Shown here: positions 33,544-43,345 of the stretch, one piece after another | Layout of the letters: each line of letters starts with the position of its first letter | Position numbering within the stretch: the stretch's first letter is position 1 | NCBI GenBank assembly: GCA_016748015.1 | Contig: JAAOMT010000283.1 | Span: forward strand, 1-44,761 | DNA length: 44,761 nucleotides | Reading direction: 5' to 3' | From: Geosiphon pyriformis | Lineage: Eukaryota; Glomeromycota; Glomeromycetes; Archaeosporales; Geosiphonaceae | Made by a program: the position numbers and the translations under genes | Notes under the pieces: model-generated | What the model was told of the DNA's origin: nothing | Seen by the model: only the letters and a program-made list of their open reading frames with translations | Database searches by the model: none

Positions 33544-34556
33544 TGTTACCAGTAGAATTTTAGCTATTAATTAGCATGAAATTACTCTTATAATTCTTAT
33601 AATTCATTAATATATTAATATTATTTCAAATTATCATTTATTATTTAATCAATTATCACATATCATGATTCAATTAAAATAATCTAATTAGTATAACAGA
33701 AAGTAGGATGATCAAATTACACAATACCCTGAACTTTGTAACATTCAAAAATTTGCCGAAATTTACAGAAATTCGCCGAAATTTATAAGAAATTCGCCGA
33801 AATTTACAGAAATTCGCCGAAATTATGAATAGTTCACCCAAATTAATCAATAGTTTAGCAAAATAACTTGTAGTTTATCAAAATGTATTTTTAGTTCACC
33901 AAAATTTAAGCAAAGAGAAAAGTACAAGTTCATAGACTAATACTACAACAAGTTGTATAAAAGAAGAGCTTTTCTCTTCTGGAAAATGTATCTTACTTTA
34001 GATTTATCTCTTAAAACCATTCCTATATACACAAAAAAAAATAAATATCCAATAATTCGAAAAAACCAAATTCTTTAATTATTGTACTTGGAAAATTCCC
34101 AAAACTCAACTAACATTTCGAAATTGATTAGCTATCTATTTCAGTAAACTGTTAGTAACTCCAGGCCTGGATAGAAAACGTTTCTCTTGACAAAATTCTA
34201 TTTTTTTTACATTTTTTTTATTTTTATTTTTTTTTCTTATTACAATTATTAGGGTAGCCTACAGACAAGATTCCTGTAGAAGAGTTGACTTTCACAGCAA
34301 AGTAACTACACATTTTTAGTGAGCTTCCAGATGAGCAATTCTTGGGAAAGAGTTGACATTTACTACAACATAACTACATAAAGTAACTGGCAAGGAATTG
34401 GTCATTCTACTTATAAGCCCAGCAAGTTCAAATTATAGAAGATAATTTGAAGATAAATTCAGTTATTGGAGGTTTAACTACTTCCTAAGAACGTGAATTC
34501 ACAGCAAATCAACATTACCAACATTTAAGAAAAGAGAAAAAAAACCTCTGATAACA
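33544..34556 (+). mobile_element. Solo LTR inserted in element B gag
   Basis: 1013 bp with TG...CA ends (TGTTACCAG to GATAACA) and a 4-bp flank pair TTAT (33540-33543) and CTAT (34557-34560). Removing it restores the Gag frame (KANY then SQMVN). There are no coding remnants. A TATA box (GTATAAAAG near 33955) and A-rich processing signals after 34020 suit an LTR. Its sequence is not related to the other LTRs here as far as I can see. Orientation is inferred from the TATA box. Confidence 0.75.
33755..33832 (+). repeat. CpG-containing tandem repeat in the solo LTR
   Basis: Four copies of a unit close to AAATTCGCCGAAATTTACAG, about 20-22 bp each. The core TTCGCCGAA is nearly palindromic. Each unit has two CG dinucleotides, in a window where CG is otherwise very rare. 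Just downstream come TTCACCCAAATT and TTCACCAAAATT, which look like decayed copies. Confidence 0.8.
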
Positions 34557-35240
34557 CTATAGTCAAATGGTTAACATAGTAATAGAAGAAAATAAGACAA
34601 AAACATTAAAGAAAAGAGTAATGCAATTAGAGGAGGAACTCTCTAAGAAAATAGAAAGTTATCTCATCCTGGATCCAAGAAGAAATACATACCAACCACC
34701 CCAAAGATGCAGCCAAAAAGTCAGTGACAGTCGAAATAATTGTTCATCGTGCCAGGAATTCAGAACAGAAATGTGTATCTACCATTTTTGCAAATGCGTA
34801 GGACATTTGATTAGTCAATATTGAATGCGAATGATACAGAAAGCATGCAAAAATAATTATTATGTGCCACTCCAAATGTCCAGAAACCAGTACATGTTAA
34901 TACCATACCAATATTCCACCATGTATCAAAATCAAAGAACTTACCAGCAACAGTCCATGATAGCCAACCTGAATTGGCATCCCAAGCCCTGAAATCAGCC
35001 CATGTGAAACCAGAATGCATTGGTTCAGAGGAATCCAAACTGCACTGGAACCAGTCAGCAAACCAATCCAAACTACCAAAATTATCAACAAACTTACCTT
35101 AATATACCAGAAAATTTGATTATTAGAAACAATGATAATAGAAACATAAACAGAACCAAAAATTTCTCCAACAAATTGAGCCAAACAATACCACCAGCAG
35201 TTGCTACTGAAGATAGCAGCCTCACAGCTATTTTTCCTTT
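34557..35240 (+). pseudogene. gag: Element B gag, second part with degenerate zinc knuckle
   Basis: Gag resumes with SQMVNIVIEENKTKTLKKRV (open piece 34567-34824, a likely coiled coil) and YQPPQRC. The knuckle reads YHFCKCVGHLISQY, so two of the CCHC Cys are Tyr. The Gln/Asn-rich tail includes YYVPLQMSRNQYM, then LVQRNPNC near 35020. It is collinear with the Gag of element F. Confidence 0.75.
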
Positions 35241-35685
35241 TGAATTAAAGAAAAACGAGACTATGTTCAGTAGAGCAGCATTGGATGAAAAATGCCCAAT
35301 TACTGCTATGTATATAGAAGCCACTGTAAACAATACTCCAATCAAACTTATTTTAAATAGTGGATCCGCTAGAAGCATCATAATGCTTCAACTAGTAAAC
35401 CAACTGGGTTTCAAAGTTGATCGTGCTGCAATGTCCTAAATCATAACAGCTGATAGAAGTACAAAACTGTCTCATGGCAAAATTGACTTATTCTCTTTCA
35501 AAATTAATGACATAGTAATACCTACAAAAGTATTAGTAATAGATACTACATAATATCAAGCATTAGTAAGGAATGACTGGCTAACAAAAGCCAATGCCAC
35601 CTTAGACTGGACCACCCAAGAGCTTCTGATCAATTATAATGGCCACCAGGTGAGAATTCCAGCCACCTGTGGCCACTTCTAAAAA
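35241..35685 (+). pseudogene. pol: Element B aspartic protease
   Basis: Retropepsin-like domain: ATVNNTPIKLILNSGSA, where the catalytic Asp is Asn (35356-35358), then LVNQLGFKVDRAAMS and a stop at 35437-35439. Next come IPTKVLVIDTT, a stop, and YQALVRNDWLTKANATLDW, followed by RIPATCGHF. Compared with A, the Gly of the active-site triad is kept. Confidence 0.75.
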
Positions 35686-35886
35686 CCCAGCACCAACCAA
35701 AGACCTACCTTCAAATTTGAGAAAAATCCAGTACTACCAGCTATTGAAACCTATCAGCTCTCTTGGGCTGATAACCAAAAAACAGGACTACCAGCTGTAC
35801 TAACGTGGATCAGCAAAGAAAGATCCGAATAAAATCAGGTAAGTCCACAAAAAAACTACTAGCAACACAGACCAAAGCTAGAATGC

Positions 35887-36570
35887 TTGGTTTGCAAGAA
35901 AAAACTCTCATCTATAATAGCATGCAGCACACTGGACGAAGACCCAAGAAATCCCACCCACTACTATTGTAACTGTTGTAACAAAGAAAAATACGGTTAC
36001 CCAGAAAGACATGGAAAATGGGACAAAAAACCATGCCTTGCTTGTGGAGAACCATTATCAAGAGGATATGACTGGAATGACATACCAGACAGAGGAAAAA
36101 CGTGTGATGCAACTTGCCAATACACAATTCTCATTTGTGACTGGGTAAAAGGAGAAATGCTGTTCAAAGCAGCATTCAATAGAGCATTAAAAAGACTACA
36201 GTACTATTCATATGACAAGGACGAGTTGTATAACACTGCACAGACCAAAGTAAGAGAAGGAACCGCCAAAGAAATACAACATTGGAAAGAGTCAGCTGAA
36301 GTAGCCGATGAAGTTGCCAGTTACAACATGTTTGATCCAGTGGACAAATTCCAGAACTACTACCAACAATTATGCCCCATTCGACAAGAGCAAGAACAAT
36401 ACCTCGCCCAAATCAACACTTACTTTTGCGAAAACTGTCTTATTTTGTGCCAAAATCAGTGCTGTGAAGAGTATCAAGACAAAAGGAACTTAGAAAAAAA
36501 AATAGGAATTGAGAATCAGCAGTCTCAAAATCAATATATAAATCAACAAGACTTATTTGATGGTCCTAAG
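35887..36570 (+). pseudogene. Element B Cys-rich domain, unknown
   Basis: The best copy, open from 35887 through to the dUTPase stop at 36799. Block 1 has YYCNCC, GKWDKKPCLACGEPL, YDWNDIPDRG, CDATCQYTILICDWV. Then come LYNTAQTKVREG, a helical stretch and NMFDPVDKFQNYYQQLCP. Block 2 (36424-36471) is CENCLILCQNQCCEEY. The Cys pairs suggest a zinc-binding fold. I know no family with this arrangement. The domain is about 230 residues, followed by a polar linker to the dUTPase. Confidence 0.65.
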
Positions 36571-36660
36571 TCAGAAAAATTTGTAGCCTATACCAACCTA
36601 GAACAAGTAATCAACATCCAATACTTTGACAACAGGCACTTAGGAATAATACTCGAAAGA

Positions 36661-37044
36661 GCCCATCCAACTGATGCTGAATTTGATCTACATTATTCAG
36701 AAGACAAATCCACAACATTATTACACAAAAGCATCACCAAAATCAATCTGAAAATAGTGGTTGAAATTCTGCCAGGAATAATGATTCAAATTGTGTCATG
36801 ATCAAGCCTCGCAAAAAAAGGAATAAGTATTCAAGGAGGAGTAATTGACTCCAAATACACTGGAAATTTGATGGTTTTGCTACAGAACAATTCAGAAAAG
36901 CCTTATACCATTGAATCTAAGAAAAAGATTGCACAAGCAATTTTCCTACCATTGGTAAAAATTGGGAAATTAGTGCTAGTGGAAAATTGTGAGGAATTGT
37001 TACAAACAACGAAAAAAACTTTTGGTTTCAGATCGACAGGAAAA
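36661..37044 (+). pseudogene. Element B dUTPase domain
   Basis: Five motifs in order. Motif 1 TDAEFDL (usual Gly is Glu). Motif 2 is a stop where the Arg should be (36799-36801, TGA), then SSLAKKGI. Motif 3 GVIDSKYTGNLMVLLQN is well kept. Motif 4 KKIAQAIFLPL. Motif 5 KKTFGFRSTGK (usual RGTFGFGSTG). The enzyme removes dUTP. A retroelement may carry it to limit uracil in its cDNA where host dNTP pools are unfavourable, which is inference. The stop and motif changes mean this copy is inactive. Confidence 0.85.
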
Positions 37045-37506
37045 AGAATTGAAACAAATTTTGCTAAAACAATAGAGGAAAAAGGCAAAGTAATTAAAAC
37101 TGAGCAGTCCATTATGCTCCTACCATATGAAAAATCAGAAATAAGAATAAAAAAGACAATTAAAAAAAAAGATCTAATATTTGAGCCCTACCCAAAAATT
37201 TGCCAACAGTTTTTCATAGAACTTACTAATCTTTTTATTCCAGCTGATAAAACTCAATGGATAAAAATTCCTATTGCAAACACCACAGAAGAATCCATCT
37301 ATATTCTAGAAGATACTATCATTGGATACCTCGGAACAGAACTAGAAAACGTGTCAATACCACAAGAAATTCTAAATTTCCCAGAAATTGCCCTCTATTG
37401 TGAACTTACTTCAATAAATTGGCAGCAACTGTTGGAATGTTATCAATTTATGCCAGAAAAATTGGCCAAATTAAACATTGGAACAATGGATCTTGACCAA
37501 CAGTGA
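37045..37506 (+). pseudogene. Element B linker between dUTPase and reverse transcriptase
   Basis: Open frame to the stop at 37504-37506. It contains DLIFEPYPKICQQFFIELTN, IKIPIANTTEESIYILED and TIIGYLGTELENVS. The N-x-T-x(3)-I-x-I and IGYL boxes are typical of the stretch before the reverse transcriptase in gypsy elements, whose own function is not clear. The same segment is in A (19413-19826) and E (42560-42920). Confidence 0.65.
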
Positions 37507-38874
37507 CAATTAAAAGCATTAATTTTAAAATACTCTGATATATTTTCACGAAATGGTGAATTTAAAAGAACCAACTTGGTTCAACACCAAATCCCCACTG
37601 GAGACGCCAGACCTAAAAAACAATGCGCTTACCATGTCCCACCAATGGAGCATAATTTTATCAGAGAAGAAGTCCAAAGCATGTTGGAAAAAGAAATAAT
37701 CCAACTATCAATGAGCCCATGATCCTTACTAGTTGTTTTAGTAAGAAAAAAGAATAAAAAAATTAGATTTTGCATCAACTATTGCAAACTAAACAGTAAA
37801 ACAACCAAAGACTCATATCTAATACTGTTAATTAACAAAATTTTCGACATTTTTAGAGGAGCAAAATGGTTTTCTACACTTGACTTGACCAGTGGGTACT
37901 GGCAAGTAGAAATGGACCCAAAAAACAGGCATAAAACAGCATTTACAACACAAAATGGCAATTATGAGTTCAATATAATGCCATTTGGATTGACAAACAC
38001 TTCTGCAACATTCCAAAGACTAATGGATGTAATTTACTCCAGAATCCTGTGGCAATCCATTGTTGTCTATTTGAATAATACAAATGTTTTCTCATTAAAA
38101 TTCATGGATCATCTCCAATATTTGCAACAAGTTTTTGAGAGATTAAGACATGTTAGACTTAAACTAAATCTAGAAAAATGTTTTTTTGGGAAAAATGAGC
38201 TAGCATTTTTAGGACATGTAGTTGGAAAAGATAGAATAAAACCAGATCTATCAAAAATAGACAAAGTGAAAAATTTTTCAGTACCTCGAAATGTTTTAGA
38301 AGTTAAAAGCTTTTTAAGACTCACATCTTACTACTGCTGCTTTGTAGAAAACTTTTCAAACATCGCCAAATCTTTTAATTACCTACTATCCAAAAATGTG
38401 AAATTTGAATGGACTAAAGCACAACAAAAAGCTTTTGAGTACCTTAGACAAAAGCTCATTGAATCACCAATAATGATCTATCCAAATTTCAACAAGAAAT
38501 TTATTTTGGCCACAAATGTCTCTGGAATTGGACTTGGAACCATTCTGTCACAAAAAGATGATAATAGAAGAGAACGTATAATCACTTATGTTAGCAGAAG
38601 TCTTAGTACAGTAGAGCAAAACTATGCAGTACACGAACTTGAATGCTTAGCAGTAGTCTGGAGTTGTGTTCACTTTAATACATATTTACAGTATCAACTC
38701 TTTGAGATTACCACAGATCATAGAGATTTGATCTGGTTAAATAACAAGAAAGTGCTAAAAAGAAAATACACCAGATGGTTACAAACGTTAGCACCATATG
38801 ATTATATTATCAAATACAAAGAAGATACCAAAAATGCTAATGCTGACTGTTTGTCAAGAATGAAACACACATAA
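37507..38874 (+). pseudogene. pol: Element B reverse transcriptase and RNase H
   Basis: YSDIFSRNGEFKRTN opens the domain near 37533. LVVLVRKKNKKIRFCINYCK follows a stop at 37720 (Trp expected). From 37885 to 38874 the frame is open for 329 codons: motif A TLDLTSGYWQVEMDP (Asp kept) and FNIMPFGLTNTSATFQRL. The catalytic box YLNN is at 38068-38079 in place of YLDD. FLGHVVGKDRIKPDLSK and RNase H follow: ATNVSGIGLG (first Asp lost), HELECLAVVW and TTDHRDLIW (kept), NADCLSRMKHT at the end. A long frame with both catalytic Asp changed is notable. Confidence 0.9.
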
Positions 38875-39039
38875 AAATCACCAACCCACCTGCCACAACA
38901 ACAATGAACAACCACCTTTACAAAAACTTCAGCCAATACTTAGAAACACTACAAATAGATGAAAAAATGCCAGTAAAAGAGCTAATTAAACTCCAAAAAT
39001 TAGCAAAACACTATTTTATCCAAAATTACATACTTTATT

Positions 39040-40282
39040 ACCAGAATTAACAAAATCCAGATAATCTATTAAGAGTTATAAACATGGATGAAAAAGAAAC
39101 CATCTTATTTAACATGCATTCAGATATTCATTCAGGCCACTTTAGAAAAACAGCAACTATCCAACATGCAACTAGCCATTACTATTGGCCAAAAATAAAT
39201 TCAGACATAATCCAATACATAAAAAATTGTAATCTATGCCAATAAAGAGGAGGAGCAAAAACAATGGAATTATTAAGACCAATAAAAGTTGGACAGCCAT
39301 TTGACAGAATTGGAATTAATTTAGTTGGACCCTTACCAATAACAACAAGAAACAACCATTATATTGCAGTAGCTGTGGACTATCTCACCAAATAGCCAGA
39401 AGCTAAAGCTATTAAAACAGCTGATGCTATTTCCATAGCTCAATTCGTACATGAAAACTTAATTTGCCAGTATGGATGTCCACAAGAATTGCTATCAGAT
39501 CAAGGCACACACTTTGTAAACAGCACCTTAAAAGAACTTAGCCAAAAATTTGGAATCAAGTGACCACTGTCATTACTATACCACTTACAAACAAATGGAT
39601 TAGTTGAAAGATTTAATTGCACATTATGCAAATCACTGGCAAAAATTAGTAATGAACATAAAAAAGAATGGGATTTGTTCATACCAGCAGTACTATTAGC
39701 ATATAGAACAGTAAAACAAGATACTACACAATTCACATCATTTGAACTAGTTTATAGAAAAAAAGCCACATTATCAGTTGAACTTACTATCCCAACTTAT
39801 CCAAGTGACACTATCACTAAAGCAACGTTTTAGGAAACACTACTTAGAAGAACATATGAATTAATGGGAACTTTAGAAAACAAAAGAAGAAAAGCAGCAC
39901 AAAATATTGAATAATCACAAAAACAACAAAAAATAAGACATGATAACCAGTTACCAGATAATATAATTAGCTACAAAATTGGAGATAAAGTATTGTTGCA
40001 TTATACAAAAATGGAAAAACAATGGAATAGAAAATTTGATTACAAATGAGATGGACCATTTTATATTCACGAAATACTTGGAAATAGAGCATACAAGCTA
40101 AGACTAGATGATAAAATATTAAGAAAAGCAGCACATAGTAACCGGCTAAAATTCTATTACAGTAAACCAGTAATAACAACAAAGACACCCAGAATTGGAA
40201 CACAATTACTTTTAATTCTACCAGAACAAATTCCACGAGATTTAGAATCAATAGTTTTAATTGAACATTATTCAAAAAGATA
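39040..40282 (+). pseudogene. pol: Element B integrase
   Basis: Zinc part: HSGHFRKTATIQHATSHYYW and NCNLCQ (stop next, then RGG). Core: GINLVGPLPITT (first Asp is Asn), LLSDQGTHFVNS (Asp kept), NGLVERFNCTLC (Glu kept). Then AYRTVKQDTTQFTSFELVY and the C-terminal module GPFYIHEILGNRAYKLRLDD. About seven stops, most at Trp or Gln positions. It ends with a stop near 40280. No chromodomain was recognised after the GPY/F-like part. Confidence 0.85.
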
Positions 40283-40327
40283 ATTAATCTTAGATCACAG
40301 CAAAAAAATGATTTAACAACTATAAAA

Positions 40328-41038
40328 ATGCATGCAAAAGATTCCAAAATAGCAGTCAAAATTAAAACAATGATACTTATCCTAAAAAACATTAACAATA
40401 TAACTCAACAATTAGTTGAAAGCTTATAACAATTAAAATCCAATCTGGAAATCACAGTTAATAGCTCCAAAATAACATACATAAAAAGAACAATAGAAAA
40501 TCCAAAAACAAGAAAAAAACATAACTTTGAACCATATAATATTACCAAATATAACAACAAATTTATCAGCAAAGTTATTGAAAAATTAGAGATAACATTG
40601 GACAATACATTAATAATGGAAGAAATAAAAATAAGTGAATTAACACCAGACATATTTAGCAACTTGAAAACGAAATTTCCAATTAACTACTGTTATTATC
40701 AACTAGGAAAGTACTTGAACATACAAACATTATACTCAAAAGACTCAACTAGAGTATTTGACAAAACAACAATCCAACTATTAGAACTTTTTATTGGAAA
40801 AACCAACACTACATTCCATTCAAAAACAGTTTACAGAATTTTCAAAGCATTTAAAAACTGTCACAAACTATTGTTGGACCCAACCATGAACATAATAACA
40901 ACCAACAGTATTGGACGACTTACCAACTTGCAATTTCAAGAATTACAACAACAAATTAATAACACAGTATTGAACCACTATAGTAACTTAGAATTTAATG
41001 AAGAAATTAACTTCGATTTCAATGGAGCTCAATCTTGA
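40328..41038 (+). pseudogene. Element B 3' ORF, unknown protein of about 236 codons
   Basis: A separate frame after the integrase: ATG at 40328 (MHAKDSKIAVKIKTMILIL), one stop at 40427-40429, then open to TGA at 41036-41038. The last 146 codons (from 40598) are uninterrupted. Landmarks: KISELTPDIFSNLKTKFP, YCYYQLGKYLNIQTLY, VFDKTTIQLLELFIGK, VYRIFKAFKNCHKLLLDP, then IGRLTNLQFQELQQQI. It is charged and helical-looking, with no signal peptide, membrane segment or Cys pairs, so it is not env-like. The stop overlaps the polypurine tract. Counterparts exist in A, C, D and F. Function unknown. Confidence 0.75.
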
Positions 41039-41051
41039 AAGGAGGGGATAA
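41037..41051 (+). other. Polypurine tract of element B
   Basis: GAAAGGAGGGGATAA directly before the 3' LTR; primer for plus-strand DNA synthesis. This is the best-preserved tract in the window. The 3' ORF stop TGA ends inside it. Confidence 0.8.
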
Positions 41052-41901
41052 TGTTATGGTTTAAAAATTTAGCAAAAGAATCATAAAAATAATATAAACT
41101 ATTCAATCATAATATAGCACAGTAATAATCTTAAAAAGATAATGATTAACATAGTAGCAAACACCATCTCGCAATAGTGGCAAGCACCAGTTCACAATAG
41201 CAGCCAACACCAACTGGTGATAGCAGCAAACATTAGGTTGAAATATCAAAAAGAAAGTATTACAATGTGTTTTCTTGTAAAACTACAAACATGTATATAT
41301 ACAGTAGTTTTAATATTAAGAAAAGTTAATCAAGTAATAAAAATCATAACTTATTAAGCAATAGATCCAATTTATCCAACAAACTCTACTTTAAAATTGT
41401 ACTTTTAAATTAAAAAAAAATGAAAAAGAATATTTAAAACTGAATTATCACAACCCCAAAGTAGTAAGAAACTCACTTGTATTATTTATTGAATGAAACT
41501 ATTATTCATCAGCTGAATTTCTTGGAAGAATAATCTCTGATCAAGATTATTCACTTTGTTATTAATTGATAAAAGCTTTATTGTAAGAATTAGGAAAAGC
41601 GCCAAAGGCTATTAACATTTCGTGTTTCTAGATTAGAGAAACACATCAGACAATTGCAAGGATAGTCTCAGAGAAGACCTCAGACAGTGGGTAGATTTCA
41701 GCTCAGCCTCTGAGAAGGAGTACATAAACACACACAACAATCAGGAATTGAGAAATAACTTATATCACAACATTAAAGAGAAAGCCTTCAGTATAACAGT
41801 GACATTATCACACAAATAGAATTGAGAAACTCACGAGAGACTGATTGCAATTAAAATGGGATATCAGCAATTAAATATACCAAGAAAACCATTCCATAAC
41901 A
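41052..41901 (+). repeat. 3' LTR of element B
   Basis: 850 bp, TGTTATGGTTT to CCATAACA, pairing with 31215-32063. Differences that I aligned are transitions, including two in the first seven bases. It also has four 23-bp repeat units. Confidence 0.9.
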
Positions 41902-42560
41902 TCATCTAGATATACTATGACCAATTTCCATAGGATTCTCTTGTATATGACATCCATGAGGTGTTAGAACATGGCAGAAACATTACAGAGTCCAAAAGGC
42001 ATTACGTTAAACTCAAAGTTTCCATCTCGAGTGGTAAATGCTGTCTTTTTTTTGTCTCTGGGATTCATTTCAACTTGCCAATATTCACTAGTAAGATCTA
42101 GTAACGAGAATCATTTCTTTTTTCCTAAGTTGTCTAGAATTTCTTGGATGAGGGAAGTGGGATAGCTATCTCCTCAGGTAATGCTATTTAATTTCCAATA
42201 ATCCACACAGAATTGTACCTTTCCATTCTTCTTTGTAACTAAGACTACTGGAGAAGACCAAGGACTTAAAGATTCCTTGATTAAGCCATTATCAAGCATA
42301 TGTTGTACTTCTTGCTTGATTAAGTTGTTGCCTGATGGGGAAACTTGGTAAGCTTATTGTTTAATAGGTTGAGCATCTCTTGTGTCAATTTTGTGCTTCA
42401 CAATGTCCATACATCCGAACTCATTTTTGCTGGCAAAAATATTGGCATACTGATTCAAAAGGATTTTAAGTTGCATTTGCTGTAGAGTATTCAGATTTCC
42501 CAGGTTTAATTTGTTGATTTCCTTGGGCATAAACAGATAACTTTCTTTTGGCAGGTTCTT
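41902..42560 (-). pseudogene. pol: Element E reverse transcriptase (N-terminal part)
   Basis: Minus strand, the missing half of the D gene. IFASKNEFGCMDIVKHKID near 42430, SPWSSPVVLVTKKNGKVQFC near 42210-42265, motif A LLDLTSEYWQVEMNP (Asp kept), and FNVMPFGLCNVSAMF. VIVYLD ends at the B insertion: first Asp codon at 41904-41906, second Asp codon cut after its second base. So the host gene had an intact YLDD when B arrived. Stops at Trp and Gln positions interrupt the frame. Confidence 0.85.
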
Positions 42561-43310
42561 TACTTGTGAGGTAATGTCACAAAACAGAAATAATTGTGCA
42601 AAATCTGGAATAGACTGGGGTTTTTCCAGATTCTGAATATTTGCAGATATTGAACTGACAAGAATTCCTTCAGGAATCTTTATGACATCCTTGGTCAGAT
42701 TGTGAATGGAGATTTTGAAGTGTTTATGAGCCTTTGCTGATAGATATAAGTTAGCAATATCAGTTAGGGAACAAATTTCATGGTCAGCTTCAAATAATTA
42801 GTCTTGGTTTTTTCAATTCACTTTGAGAATATATTGTCAATAAGGAGGGATGGAAATGATGGTGTTGGTGTAGATAAGTTCTATCTAGTTACTGTTTTCC
42901 TCTGTGAAATTGACTGGTACGTTTCCTTTTCCACTTAATCCGAACTCATTGATTCTTTGGGCAGTGAGACCTAATTTTTTGTGAGTAGTAATCAGAGCTA
43001 ATTGTGGTATTTTTACTAGAGGCAGGAAGATAGCTTGGGCTATTTTGTTATGTGATTCTATTTTGTAAGACTTATCTGAATTGTTCTGTAGTATTACAAT
43101 GATATTTCTGGTATATCTGGCATCAATGATTCCTTCTTTTACATCAATTTTTTTTTTGCGAAGCTAGATCTAAATGCTACTTGTATCATAGTACTAACTG
43201 GAATTTCTAATGCTATTTTGAGATCTATGCTTACTAAAAAATGTGGGGCTATGACTAGGGGTGATTGTCCAGAATATTATAAATTGAAGCCAGTATTAGT
43301 ATTATGTGCT
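42561..43310 (-). pseudogene. Element E dUTPase domain and linker
   Basis: Minus strand. dUTPase about 43310-42925: AHNTNTGFNL (motif 1; Gly kept, Asp of FDL is Asn), QVAFRSSFAKKK (motif 2), GIIDARYTRNIIVILQN (motif 3), NKIAQAIFLPL (motif 4), NEFGLSGKG (motif 5). The linker to the reverse transcriptase follows with KISIHNLTKDVIKIPEGIL. This third copy comes from a different element, so the dUTPase is an ancestral component. Confidence 0.75.
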
Positions 43311-43345
43311 TTTTCAGGGCAGATTCCCTCATTATTATTGCTATA

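Larger units (their letters stand above)
31215..41901 (+). mobile_element. Element B: most complete Ty3/gypsy-type element
   Basis: 10,687 bp on the plus strand with LTRs of 849 and 850 bp. It is flanked by TTAT (31211-31214) and TCAT (41902-41905), a 4-bp duplication with one transition. It has primer binding site, gag, protease, Cys-rich domain, dUTPase, reverse transcriptase, RNase H, integrase, 3' ORF and polypurine tract in order. Removing the nested solo LTR (33544-34556) gives about 9.67 kb. Stops are fewer than in A or C, which fits a younger insertion, but several active-site residues are lost. Confidence 0.9.

Noticed and set aside
39967-40398. Minus-strand ORF of 143 codons with hydrophobic stretches, possible env-like gene
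   Set aside because: Antisense to the integrase C-terminus and the 3' ORF start of element B, with no counterpart conserved in A or D. Hydrophobicity comes from reading A-rich codons backwards.
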